A stretch of 64,000 nt of DNA from Sambucus nigra (lineage: Eukaryota > Streptophyta > Magnoliopsida > Dipsacales > Adoxaceae): NCBI GenBank assembly GCA_949130495.1, contig OX422220.1, positions 123,503,810 to 123,567,809 of the forward strand, given 5' to 3'. A program made the translations under genes and the position numbers. The notes under the pieces were generated by a model. The model saw only the letters and a program-made list of their open reading frames with translations, ran no database searches and had not been told where the DNA came from. Positions 13,163 to 25,395 of this stretch are shown here, in pieces (the stretch's first letter is position 1; the number at the start of each line of letters is the position of its first letter).

Positions 13163-14086
13163 CTAGTTTTTAACCACCACGCGATGCGCGGGCGTTTTAA
13201 AATTATTGTTGTACAACGTGAAGGAGTAAAACTTAAAAATAAGAAAAAGAATATAAATAATATGGTTATTTGAGATCAAACATGAAATGATAATATATTG
13301 CATCTAATACAAAACTTAAAAATAAGAAAAAAAAAATATAAGACATGTAGTTTTAAAAGATAAAAACAAGAAACAAAAAAAAAATATTTATCAACGGTTT
13401 GTTTACTTCGTGATGAGAAAGTACAAACTTTTCATGGACCTAAGAGAAAATCTACCGGTGATGTAAAAAATGTACCAAATCTAGCACCAAATGACATGCT
13501 TAAAATATAATTGAATTAAATATAAAAAAAATATAACCCTATTAGCTTGACTAAGATTACATTGAAACCTAACTAAGTCATAGTAATTGTCGTAATTGCC
13601 AAAAAAATTAAAGCGTAAAATACCAATTCATGGCTAAAAGCCCACTCCACTTGTGTAGATTTTCATAGAGATAAACGGCACGGTGTGTGGGGGTTGTTCA
13701 AATTTTGTATACATGTAAACAGAGCATCAAATGCATAGATCTATAAAACATATAATTTATTGTCATTGAATAATGTAAAAATTGTTATATATGATTGTTT
13801 GTTAAACGGGATATCAGAAGTTGTACATAATAGAACATATTTGTATTGTAAACAAATTGGCCAAAATCAACACTAATATATAAGTACTTGACAAACTCAT
13901 ATACAACCTCATTATTTCTTGTGTTCATTTAATATATCATCATCATTAGGCAGTATTTTTTGGTAAAGTAAAAAAAGGGGGAAATTACTATTCAAATGTA
14001 TTCACAGTTTATAAAAATAATATAATGAACTTTTAAGAACATATGAGATCAAACTTCTTCATTATTGTTGGATTTGGTTTGTGGAA
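13163..14086 (-). mobile_element. Helitron-like 3' terminus and body
   Basis: The minus strand ends with a GC-rich hairpin (GCCCGCGCATCGCGTGGTGG, 13174-13193), then a short A/T spacer and CTAG (13166-13163), followed by T. That is the CTRR-plus-hairpin end of plant Helitrons with insertion between A and T. The body to 14086 is AT-rich and non-coding. The 5' TC end is not identified because element A begins at 14087. Another repeat class with a similar GC hairpin is possible. Confidence 0.5.
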
Positions 14087-14523
14087 TGTAATACCCTGCA
14101 CTTTTATGGATATTCAAATTACATAAATAGGTGTAATTTGGAGATTTGAGGAATTTCTCTGAATAATAATTTTTGGAAATTACTAGTGTGGGATGTTTTC
14201 CGATGTGTGTTACATTTACTTTTCGGACTAAGTAAATGAGTCTGATTATTTTAATTACATGTTGCAGTTGGGTAAAGCGACAAAGGATAATATTTTAATT
14301 GAAAAAACTCGTATTAAGATGTGTTGCGTTTAAATAGTGAACTCTAGTTAAGTGACTCGGATGGAGATTTTGAGTGCGCAGTTGGTTTCAGAATGGCCGA
14401 GATAGTCAGAAAAGAGTATCCGGAGGTAATGTTTAGGTTTCGAGAATTTTTGGATTAATAGGGGCTCGCAATTGAGTAAACGAGTCATTTTTGGGTTCGT
14501 AAGGGATAAACCCTCGTTTCTCT

Positions 14524-14533
14524 CTATATAAGG
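14524..14533 (+). promoter_or_regulatory. TATA box of element A
   Basis: The sequence ctatataagg sits about 440 bp into the LTR, just before a purine-rich stretch, as expected for a pol II promoter at the U3/R border. The 3' LTR copy reads ctatacaagg (44561-44570) and is mutated. Confidence 0.65.
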
Positions 14534-14988
14534 CACGAGAGAGTGGAAGAAATAAAGAAAAAAGCGAAAAGAAGAAAGGAAGGAGGAGAGGAAGAAGAAA
14601 CTGGATTTTCGGGCTAAACTCCGCTGGATTCGACTCGAGGTCGTAGGATTTTATCCACGAAGCAAGTGTTTACTTGCTTTCTTATTTTTAAGCATAAATC
14701 TCATATTATAGTTGGTAGTGATAAACTAAAGATTTTCGAGATGGGTATTCCTGAATCAAAATGGGTTTTTCAAAAGATTAACGAATAAACCCCGGATAAT
14801 ATCCAATTTGAAAAACTTAGGAATTTATTGAAATCGATTGTTGGTTATGGGTTATAGGATGTTTAGAACCCTTTTTATATGCCTTTATGTTGTTGACTGA
14901 GGTTTGAGGATGATAGCTGAGGGGATAAAAGGTTGGGGTTACATCAATGGCCGAAACAGAGGCTTCGGAGAAGAAGCTGCCCTGTTCG

Positions 14989-15024
14989 GTCGATCGATCG
15001 ACGGCCAAGGTTCGATCGATTGAC
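14989..15024. repeat. GATCGATC palindromes in A 5' LTR
   Basis: The perfect palindrome gtcgatcgatcgac (14989-15002) is followed by a diverged ttcgatcgattga (15011-15023). They lie about 0.9 kb from the LTR start and about 460 bp past the TATA box. The 3' LTR keeps only one palindrome (45025-45040). Confidence 0.85.
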
Positions 15025-15385
15025 CCTACAAAAATTTTGACAGTCTTGGCTAGTTAAGTTGAAACGCAATAAATTCCCAAATTAATTCATCCCATCTTAT
15101 TTATTTGAGAAAATAAATACCCAACTAAGGGAATTCATACCTAGCCATTTAAGGGAGTTAAATTTGGGACTTGGAGGGTGCAAAATTGTGCATCACTTAA
15201 TGAGTAATTTTGAGGAAAAATAAAATTGTCAAGATAGACACTTGGGGCTCCCAAAAATAGAGTGGGGACTTCTAAATTTTTTATTGGAGTGAGATGTATA
15301 CCTTGGGTTAATTGAGTAAAATCCAGGACTTACTAATTTAAGGGTGTTCGGGATAAGTAACACTCGGGATAATATTTCGGTGGGC

Positions 15386-15426
<41 letters not shown>

Positions 15427-16148
15427 GCACATAGAAAATATATTAATATGTTGCCTACATGCTTGGAATAAATCCTAGGATGCTAATAGGATGGAAAATG
15501 AGGATACGGGCTAGAGATGTATGAGCGGCTATCCGGGGTTGGTTGACGATTATGATTATAGGTAACGTGATACCTATAAGATTAAAATATGTTGAGAGTA
15601 TACTTATTTAATTAGTATGAATTGGTATATTCGGAGAGTATATAAATCCTTAAAAGTGAATAAGGTACGAGTTATATATGACGGGAGAGAATACTTTTGG
15701 GTTTAGTATTTAAAGTGTATGAGTACTTATATACTATTATGAATGGAAACTGACACACCTCAACCCAGTTACTTATAATTGAGTTTGAAAGTCAAAGTGA
15801 GTCAAACCATAATCTTCTTAACCAAACAATAAACACAAGTATCCTTTTCCAGTATCAGTATGAAGCCATAACACTAAAAAGTTTTCAATTTTTTTAAAAT
15901 AATCGTGCTTATTCAAACTTGCTCAAAGGATAAGTAGGATTGAATTACCTTTTTTTAATTTGACCAAAATTATGGTTTTATGCATCCCTTGCTAACCCCA
16001 CCCGACCTCCTAGATTTGGCAGTGACATTTCATTACCATAAAAAAATATAGGAATCGTGAGCAAAATAGCTCAGTGAATGCATTACTACTATACTAGTGC
16101 ATAAAATTAAATGCAATAAGTCGTATCTATGAAACAATATAAAACATC

Positions 16149-16466
16149 TCAACGTCTCTTGGTTGTTAATAAGCCATAACATCTCTTGGCTGTTAATAAG
16201 CCATAACATCTCTTGGCTATTAATAAGCCATAACATCTCTTGGTTGTTGATAATCCATAACATCTCTTGACTATTAATAATCCATAACATCTCTTGGTTA
16301 TTAATAAGCCATAACATCTCTTGGTTGTTGATAAGCCATAACATCTCTTGGTTGTTGATAAGCCATAACATCTCTTGGCTGTTGATAAGCCATAACATCT
16401 CCTGGCTATTAATAGGCCATAACATCTCTTGGATATTAATAATCCATAACATCTCTTATAATACAT
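16149..16466. repeat. 27-bp tandem repeat, about 12 units (C 3' LTR)
   Basis: The unit aacatctcttggctattaat plus aagccat is repeated with changes such as ggttgtt and ggctgtt. The period is divisible by three, so the minus strand stays open in two frames with 9-residue repeats. The partner LTR has about 13 units at 24130-24478. Confidence 0.95.
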
Positions 16467-17375
16467 TCACATCATATCCATAATCAACTTAGTAAGTATG
16501 ACATATCCTAACCATAATCAAATCGAGAAGTCAACATATCATATCCATATTCAACTTGGTAAGTATGACATCTCATATTTGTAATCAACTCGATAAGTAC
16601 AACATATAATATCCATAACCATCTCAACAAGTACGACATATCATATTTATAATCAACTCGGTAAGTACAACATATAATATCAATAATTATCTCAATAAGT
16701 ACCACATCTCATTTTTATAATCAACTCGGCATGTACAACATAAAATATCCATAATCATCTCCATGAGTACAACATCTCATATTTATATTCAACTCGGCAA
16801 GTAAAACAGGTAATATCCTTAATCATCTCAATAAGTACCACATCTCATATCTATAATCAACTCGGCATGTACAACATATAATATGCATAATCATCTCAAT
16901 AAGTACAACATCTCATATTTATACTCAACTCAGCAAGTACAACATATGATCTCCATAATCATCTCAATAAGTACCACATCTCATATTTATAATCAACTCA
17001 CTAAGTACATCATATAATGTCCATAATCATCTCGATAAGTACCGCATCTCATATTTATAATCAACTCAGCAAGTGCAATGTATGACATCCATAATCATCT
17101 CAATAATTACAATCTCTCATATTTATACTCAAGTCATCAAGTACAACATATAATATCCATAATCATCTCAATAAGTACCACATCTCATATTTATGATCAA
17201 CTTGGTAAGTACAACATATAATATCCATAATCATCTCAATAAGTACGACATCTCATATTTATAATCAACTCAACAAGTACAACATATGACATCCATAATC
17301 ATATCAACAAGTAAAACATCTCATATTTATACTCAAACCCATAAGTACAACATATAATATCCATAATCATGTATA
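16465..17375. repeat. 34-bp / 68-bp tandem array (C 3' LTR)
   Basis: Units starting gtac- are spaced exactly 34 bp apart (16597, 16631, 16665). Two alternating versions form a 68-bp dimer: one with catataatatccataatca, the other with catctcatatttataatcaa. About 27 monomers are present. The same array is at 24480-25395 in the other LTR. Confidence 0.9.
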
Positions 17376-18475
17376 AATACATCTTACTAGCGAGTACACT
17401 CACCTTGGCCACTTCATGTGTTTTTCCCTTGCCTTTGTCTGGCACTGGTTCAACCAGTTCTTCATCCCTTACAAATATTAATTATTACAATATTAGTATC
17501 ATCATAAGGATGTTAACAATCCAAATAAAACTTAACCTTAATCGAATTCATAAGAATCATCGCATCCCATTCTAATCATTTATCATAAATGAAGTCTCAT
17601 TCAATTTCATGTTAAAATATTTAACATATCCAATCCATAGCTCAAATATTCTTTAATTTCTTATTAGTAATCCAATTCTTATCATATATGGTTCCCAATA
17701 TAAAAGACAACACATCCTCTCAAGTTTCCTAGGGCAAGATGTGTCCATCTCTTTATTGCAAATCAAATCAGCCCTATGGACTCTTTTATCGTTCAGTCAA
17801 CTTCGAAGAATTTTCATAATTTTTCTGCATTATAACTTACTTTGATATGTCACCCAAAATCCATAAACATATTTAACAATACAAAATTAAAGTTTCATAA
17901 TTTTTAAGGTTCATTTGCTATGTCAAGTAAACCATCGAACACCTGGTGTGCATACTTACACCTTTGGGGAAGATTTGATATATAAACTTCAAACTATCAC
18001 CAAAGATTCATTTCTTGGTATTTTCACATAATATCGGGTATTTTATACATATATGAGTATATTTTCATATCCAACTAGAATTATTAAATTCCAATAAATA
18101 TACAAAAAGTTATAGGAGTTTGAATCCACAGGGTTTCTAATCGAATCAATATACATGATTTACATGTTCAACTTTTCTTAAACCCGCATCTATCCATACG
18201 TATACCTCAAAACACGGAAGTTTAGTAAACAAATGATTATTTATATCATTTTAAATTAATAATTCCAATAATATAACAACATTTACAGGTAGAATTACCT
18301 TAGGGATGTTTTCATAATTTCCTATGGATTTTTCTTCAATTTTTCTTCGCCATTCTCTTCTTAAACTTCCCGTTTCTCTCTCTTCAAGCCAAACTCTCTA
18401 ATGGATGATTTTGGCTAAAGAAGAAGGTTATTTCAAGGGGATTAAGTTGGCCAAGCTTCCCCCCCCCCCCCCCCC

Positions 18476-21444
18476 TGTAATACCCCGTACTTTTGGCTAT
18501 ATTTATTTTCGGGATTAATTAATTAAATGCGTATTAATTGGAAATTAATCCGGGTTAAAAATACTAACGAGATGCGAGTTGGTATTTGATTATGTGCATA
18601 TATGATTATATATGAATTTGGAATTATGAAATTTTTCATGAGATTAATATACGGCAATTTTGGAATTTTGTTGAGACGCGTGTGACCGCCGCGTCATGGT
18701 ATATTATTTTAATTATAAAAGTGATTTTTATTTCTATTATCCGTATGGTCGTTTTGAGTGCGCCAACGCGTTCGGAAGGGTCGAGATAGTCCGAAAACAC
18801 AAGCCGGGGGTGTAGTTTGGATTCCGGGGTATTTTTAGGCCATACCGGCATCATAAAGGGTATTTTGGTAATTTTACATTTTGAGGAATTAAAAGTGACG
18901 AAAATTGGGAGTTTTAATCTGATGTGGATTTAACCCACTAACCAACCCATATTAACCCATTAAGCTACGGAGGTTATCATTAGGTTTTCTAAGTTCCCCA
19001 AATCAAACTCTAGCCACCTTAAGCCACCATTGGAGAAGAAGCTTGGAGAAGAGAAGAAATTCTACAAAAATCTTCATTAAACCTACACCAAACTCAGAGA
19101 CAATCAAGGCAAGTGACTTTATTCCATTTAATTTCAGAGAATGTCTTTTCCATGTTAGAAATTGAAGAATTTTAATTATTCTTGAAAGTTGAATGAAAAC
19201 CCATGTTAATTGGATTTAGAACTTGAATATTGAGGACAAATCGCATGTAGAATTACATAGAAATGATTATTCTGGTATTAATGTATTTTGGTTGTAACAA
19301 AAACGGATTTAATTCGGGGATTTGATGATGATAAAGATCTAGGGTTCATGTTCTTATAAAAATTAGGGAAAAATATAGAATCTTGTGATTTAATGATGTA
19401 TAGGGTGCAATAATGCCTTAAAAGATGTTAGTTTATGACCTTAGCATGTTTTAGGATGATTAGAGAACTTAAAACATTGTTGGGACGAACTTTAGAGAAG
19501 ATTTGAGGAGTAGAAATGGATGAAAAACGAGATTAGACAAATCTGGGACGAATCTGGCAGGTCGTTAGAAGCCCCTACCCAGGTCGTTCGAACGAACTCG
19601 TTTGAACGAGCTTCTAACGAGTTGACCAGTCGCTGCTAACGAGAAGGGATTTCGTTCGATATCTCGTTCGAACGAGATATCGTTAGAAGGTACAGTTCGT
19701 TCGAACGAACTGGAATCTCGTTCGAACAGCCTCGTTCGAACGAGACTTCTAACGAGTTGACAGAGGAATCTCGTTCGAACAGTCTCGTTCGAACGAGACT
19801 TCTAACGAGTTGACAGTTTGGTCCTTTTTGGACTGTTTTGATTTTTGGAGTCCCGTAAACTTGTTCGAGGATATAGATAACATTCCGATGATGATATAAT
19901 GATAGAATTGGGACTTTTGGGTATTTATGAGAAGGGAATTATATACGAGAGTTATATTAAATGGACGGTTTGGGTTGAGACGTGAGTGTCTACTACGACG
20001 TGAGAATGAATTATGGCTCGTATAATTACAAACCGGAATAAAATAAGTTGTAGATATTATAAGTTGGTACGAGAATGCGATATGTACTACGATTAAACTA
20101 CGGGATTACTAAGACGTGTATTTACTTAGTATTGGTATATGATTTGTGTGTATGACATACCTACCATACTTGCTATCACGGGAGGTTTGCGTTCGCTTAG
20201 GGCCCTCTAATCCTTGTGTTGCCCGGATTTAGACTGGTTACCTCGATGAACATAGGTCATAGAAAGACTTATTGGGATATTAATAAGTCCGCTGATCGTG
20301 GGAGCGTAGGTATGTGCGTGACCCATGTGATGTGACTGTGTTCGCCTCCATTACTTGTGATGTTGTTATCTGTGAACTATTCCTGAGAGATTCAGAATAT
20401 GTAATCCTTATGTACGTGATGTACCGGGATGGATAGCAGAGTATGTGTGCACCGCAGCTTAGTTCTCGAGGTGCTTATATCGTATATTTATGATGTGAAT
20501 AATATACACTTAATTAATGAGAACCTTCATGTTATTGTTGTGAATATAATTACAATATTGTTTCGAGAAACATAACGAGTTAGCTGTTAGTAATATATTG
20601 CATATTGAGCATCTGAGTTTGCGTTAAACCCTTACTTAATTACGAGCGTTATTATGTTAATAGAACCGAGTAATAAGGGTAAGACCTATGATAGTCTAGC
20701 TAGATATGTTGTCACTTAGCTAGTAGTTTGCATTCACTCTAGATGGGTACTTACGTTAGGAGTGCACAGTTAGACGAGAGGTGAGAATATCATGTGAGTG
20801 CACGTCCTAACATGTACTTTGCATTTAATGTTTTAAATGTTTTTAAAGCACTTGCAGGTTTTTAAAATATAACTCCACATTCGGCTCTGACCCGTTTGCT
20901 TTTCAAATCTATTTTTCTTTGTAAAACCATTTTAGGTGCCCAGCCACAAGGACACCATGCATAGGACATTCATTCAGGTGACGAGCTGTAGCTGTTTGTG
21001 GAAGCTACAGGGATTTTCTTGTAGACGCTTCTATCACTTGGATTCCAGATTCATCATCTATCAGTTGTAGGGCATGTTGCCCATTTCTATTAGAGTTACA
21101 TTTACATTACAGTTTTCAGACTTTGGCATGTATTGATTTAGTTTTCGGTTTACTTATCAGTTGTGGGATTTGTAGTGAGGAGTTTTCCTCCAGACTTTAT
21201 GTACGTTTTATGATGGTTATTCTATTTACTTCAGTATGGTGAATGGTGTTATTATTCTTTATTACACTTGTTGCATGTTAATCAGATTTAAATTAAAATT
21301 TGGCAACTTACTTTTTAAATACTAGGTGGTTAGTAATCATTAAAATGTTTTCGACAGTGATGCTATTAACTGGACCAACTTGGCATTTTGAACTAATTTA
21401 ATAAAGGAGTAGCTACCCGGTATTTAATTAGTTGGGGTGTCACA
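18476..21444 (+). mobile_element. Element D: solo LTR (2.97 kb) in a poly-C run of C
   Basis: It begins TGTAATACCCCGTAC and ends TTGGGGTGTCACA, the ends shared with A and E. It is flanked by C-runs on both sides (about 17 C before, 16 or more after), while C's other LTR has a single interrupted C-run there (26482-26500). No primer site or polypurine tract is inside, so it is a solo LTR left by LTR-LTR recombination. The target duplication is hidden in the C-run. It carries the longest palindromes in the window (19584-19800). Its end block 'acagtgatgctattaactgga' matches the corresponding A and E segments. Confidence 0.85.
19584..19814. repeat. GTTCGAAC palindrome cluster in D
   Basis: Perfect palindromes are: 19584-19595 (12 bp), 19657-19682 (26 bp, centred between 19669 and 19670), 19693-19712 (20 bp), 19731-19744 (14 bp) and 19781-19800 (20 bp). 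All share the gttcgaac core. Between them cttctaacgagttgac recurs at 19611, 19746 and 19799. The cluster is 1.1-1.34 kb from the LTR start. Confidence 0.95.
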
Positions 21445-21873
21445 CCCCCCCCCCCCCCCCCTTCCAACCAATGAAATTCATCCATTTGTTATACATATAA
21501 GACAAAATACCACTTAACGAACGGACATATTTGCCACTGCTTCGTAATTCCAGCATAACTTCTTGCTCGGACCTCTGTTTTACACACCGTTTGTTGTGTT
21601 ACAAACCTAACTCATATATATACAACTATCTAGTTCACCTCAAGTCAATTGTTATATTATAGTGTGCAAAACTAGTCCCGAACTCGAGCATTCCTACCGA
21701 AGACTTCACACATTTGTGTTTGTGACTAATTCAATATTTCATAAGTTATGAAGGTAGGATTAGACTAAAAGACAATAACATAAAATTATATGTTCTAATA
21801 ACTCATTATCCCCATTCCATACGGTAAGCATGATTTAAACATGGTTTATCATAATCATATCCGGGTCGTCACA

Positions 21874-21884
21874 ACCATCCCCCA
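21874..21884 (-). promoter_or_regulatory. Polypurine tract of C
   Basis: The minus strand reads tgggggatggt directly before the LTR start TGTGACGACCC. The segment upstream reads 'ttttggggacgaaattttc', the usual plant gypsy arrangement. Confidence 0.8.
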
Positions 21885-23722
21885 GAAAATTTCGTCCCCA
21901 AAATTTAGGAGGAATTTCACTTACCAACCAATTAGGAATACTATTTCCTCATGACCGACAAATCTTCTCTCATATCATCTTCATTTTATTTATCACTTAC
22001 ACGCAATAATAATCATCTAATGATTTCTTATAAATGGAAGTCAATTCCCAAATCATATATTACTTCATACCTTCACTCCTATGGTCCATCCTTATTATCG
22101 TGTAATATTTTAAATAATACATATTCTGTTACAAGACTAACTTCTTATATTTCCTTTCTCCAACTTCCATTCAATATTTCAATTCATAAATATCATATTA
22201 GAAGACTATATTATTATATGTCATCTTCTCATCTTCCATTCAACACCAAATACATGCGTTTGACCCTAACTACTATCCATATCATTTATGATGTTTAAGA
22301 GTATGTTAAATCTCGTCCTTACAATTTCTTAATTTAAATATAGCCTCACTACTATTCATATATTGAAACTGAACAATTATTCACTCAATGTTTATTCTTA
22401 ACTAAGATTTCATATTCACCTTCACGTATATTATGCATTCATGCACCATGAACTCAATCTAACTATATTCCCTTTTTCAGTATCTTTTGATTGTTCTTTA
22501 ACTAAACATACAATGACCTTAAGAAGTCATTTATCCAACACAATAACTTTACAATCATAATCTTACCCCACTCCTTATTAACATTATTATCTTATGAAAC
22601 ATTATTAATACACTCACCTTACCCGTTTGGTAACATAGATGTTAAACATAACATCATCACTGAAAACTTTAACCACACATACCATCCCCATAATACTTAT
22701 CTTAACTATTATATGTCGTGTTTCTTTCAAATAACTTGAACAAATACCTTAATGTATCACATTATGGTATCTAACATAACATCTTATCCTTACACATACT
22801 TCTTGGTGACTCCATATAATCTCAATCATATTCATTATATGTCATACTCTTAATGATAACACGTACGCACAATGACAAATACAACTCAATATTCACCCAA
22901 ACCAGTTATCAAGATTCCAATCCGATTAGCATCTTTCCCATACTCATACGCAACACATACTCTTAAAAGGGCTCTCCAATATTTTTAAACTTCCAACTCT
23001 TTAACACTTCGTCTCAACTCTGCTATTCATATAAACATTTCAAAACATCCCGGGAGTAATATTCACTTCATATACGCATACTATTAAAAAAAATACATCT
23101 CAACTCTTATTACTCTTTTCTTCTACTTATTATAATTGAGTCTGAACCGATATTCAGATCAATTGTGATATATTGACTAGTAGTTGAATTTCAGACCATT
23201 TCACTACATATACAACTATCAATCTTCTCACTTCACCTTTACCACGTGAATCTTCATTTGATTCACACTATAATAATTTACCATCTCATCCTTTAACGGA
23301 ATATGGGTTCCCGTACCTCACACTCCCACATAAATAGGCACACCAAACCATGGCTTAATAAGTGACACTATTCAAGTTTACATATTCCAGTATAAGAAGG
23401 GATTACTTCCAATACTTCACAATTTTTGTATACCACATTATGTATTTAAAAAATTTCCTTCAATGACATGTTTGTCCATACCACAAATAAAACAATGCAA
23501 TGATTTATATAAAAATACATGTATTCGTTGTCATCCCCGAATAAACCTCAACATCACATTTCCTTTCCTGCAAGATCCTTGCATTTCACATCTCGTACAA
23601 CAATATGTATGTGTAACTAACAAATGTTACTCAACAAAAGCCAATTAACTTATGAATCAAAACAATTTCTACTTGCACTGCCAAATCTAGGCGTTCCTCA
23701 CCCCAGAACTTCTAAACCCTAG
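21885..23722 (-). mobile_element. C interior, non-coding
   Basis: About 1.84 kb of AT-rich DNA lie between the polypurine tract and the primer site. Translations in all frames are short and low-complexity; no gag, protease, RT, RNase H or integrase motif is visible. Any transposition would have depended on proteins of another element. Confidence 0.75.
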
Positions 23723-23734
23723 GCTCTGATACCA
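23723..23734 (-). promoter_or_regulatory. Primer binding site of C
   Basis: The minus strand has TGGTATCAGAGC, 3 bases inside the 5' LTR end. It is complementary to initiator Met tRNA. Confidence 0.9.
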
Positions 23735-24129
23735 AGTTAACACACCCCAACCCAGTTACTTATAATTGAGTTTGAAAGTCAAAGTGAGTCAAACCATAAT
23801 TGCCTTAAATAAACAATAAACACAAGTATCCTTTTCCAGTATCAACATGAAGCCATAACACTAAAAACTTTTCAAAATTTTCAAAGTAATCGTGCTTATT
23901 CAAACTTTCTCAAAGGATAAGTAGGATTGAATTACCCCTTTTTAATTTGACCAAATTATGGTTTTACGAATCCCTTGCTAACCCCACCCTACCTCCTAGA
24001 TTTGACAGTGACATTTCATTACCTGAAAAAAAACACAACACAAGAATCGTGAGAAAATTAGCTCAGTGAATGCATTACTACTATACTAGTGCATAAAATT
24101 AAATGCAATAAGTCGTATCTATGTAACAA

Positions 24130-24478
24130 TATAAAACATCTCAACATCTCTTGGCTATTAATAAGCCATAACATCTCTTGGTTGTTAATAAGCCATAACA
24201 TATCTTGGCTATTGATAAGCTATAAAATCTCTTGGCTATTAATAAGCCATAACATCTCTTGGTTGTCGATAAGCCATAACATCTCTTGGCTATTAATAAG
24301 CCATAACATCTCTTGCTATTAATAAGCCATAACATCTCTTGGATATTAATAAGCCATAACATCTCTTGGTTGTTGATAAGCCATAACATCTCTTAGCTGT
24401 TGATAAGCCATAACATCTCTTGGCTATTAATAAGCCATAACATCTCTTATCTATTAATAAGCCATAACATCTCTTATA
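24130..24478. repeat. 27-bp tandem repeat, about 13 units (C 5' LTR)
   Basis: This is the partner of 16149-16466 with one more unit and one unit of 26 bp. Copy number therefore changed after insertion. Confidence 0.95.
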
Positions 24479-24479
24479 A

Positions 24480-25395
24480 TACATTCACATCATATCCATA
24501 ATCAACTTAGTAAGTATGACATATCCTAACCATAGTCAAATCAAGAAGTCAACATATCATATCCATATTCAACTTGGTAAGTATGACATCTCATATTTGT
24601 AATCAACTCGGTAAGTACAACATATAATATCCATGATCATCTCAACAAGTACAACATATCATATTTATAATCAACTCGGTAAGTACAACATATAATATCC
24701 ATAATTATCTCAATAATTACCACATCTTATATTTATAATCAACTCGGCATGTACAACATATAATATCCATAATCATCTCAATAAGTACAACATCTCATAT
24801 TTATATTCAACTCGGCAAGTACAACAGGAAATATCCATAATCATCTCAATAAGTACCACATCTCATATCTATAATCAACTCGGCATGTACAACATATAAT
24901 ATGCATAGTCATCTCAATAAGTACAACATCTCATATTTATACTCAACTCAGCAAGTACAACATATGATATCCATAATCATCTCAAGAAGTACCACATCTC
25001 ATCATTATAATAAGCTCACTAAGTACATCATATAATGTCCATAATCATCTCGATAAGTATCGTATCTCATATTTATAATAAACTCATCAAGTGCAATGTA
25101 TGACATCCATAATCATTTCAATAATTACAACCTCTCATATTTATACTCAACTCGGCAAGTACAACATATAATATCCATAATCATCTCAATAAGTACCACA
25201 TCTCATATTTATGATCAACTCAGTAAGTATAACATATAATATCCACAATCATCTCTATAAGTACAACATCTCATATTTAAAATCAACTCAACAAGTACAA
25301 CATATGACATCCATAATCATATCAACAAGTAAAACATCTTATATTTATACTCAAACCGATAAGTACAACATATAATATCCATAATCATGTATAAA
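24480..25395. repeat. 34-bp / 68-bp tandem array (C 5' LTR)
   Basis: It is collinear with 16465-17375, with scattered substitutions and the same alternation of two monomer types. Confidence 0.9.

Larger units (their letters stand above)
14087..15750 (+). mobile_element. A 5' LTR, first segment
   Basis: It aligns along its whole length with 44124-45767. It contains a TATA box (14524), a CT/GA-rich leader, the GATCGATC palindrome (14989) and an (AT)n run (15388-15423). It is interrupted by C after gaatggaaac. Confidence 0.85.
15751..21873 (-). mobile_element. C 3' LTR, interrupted by solo LTR D
   Basis: It aligns with 23738-26916. Without D (18476-21444) its length is 3154 bp against 3179 bp for the partner. 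It carries a 27-bp array and a 34/68-bp array. Confidence 0.9.

Noticed and set aside
16033..16466. Repeat proteins with MLWLINNQE-like or CYGLLI-like 9-residue units (also at 24141-24484)
   Set aside because: They are translations of the 27-bp DNA array, open in two frames because 27 is a multiple of three. There is no start context or similarity.
16149..16466. CRISPR-like array
   Set aside because: Repeats are directly tandem without spacers and lie in an LTR of a plant element.
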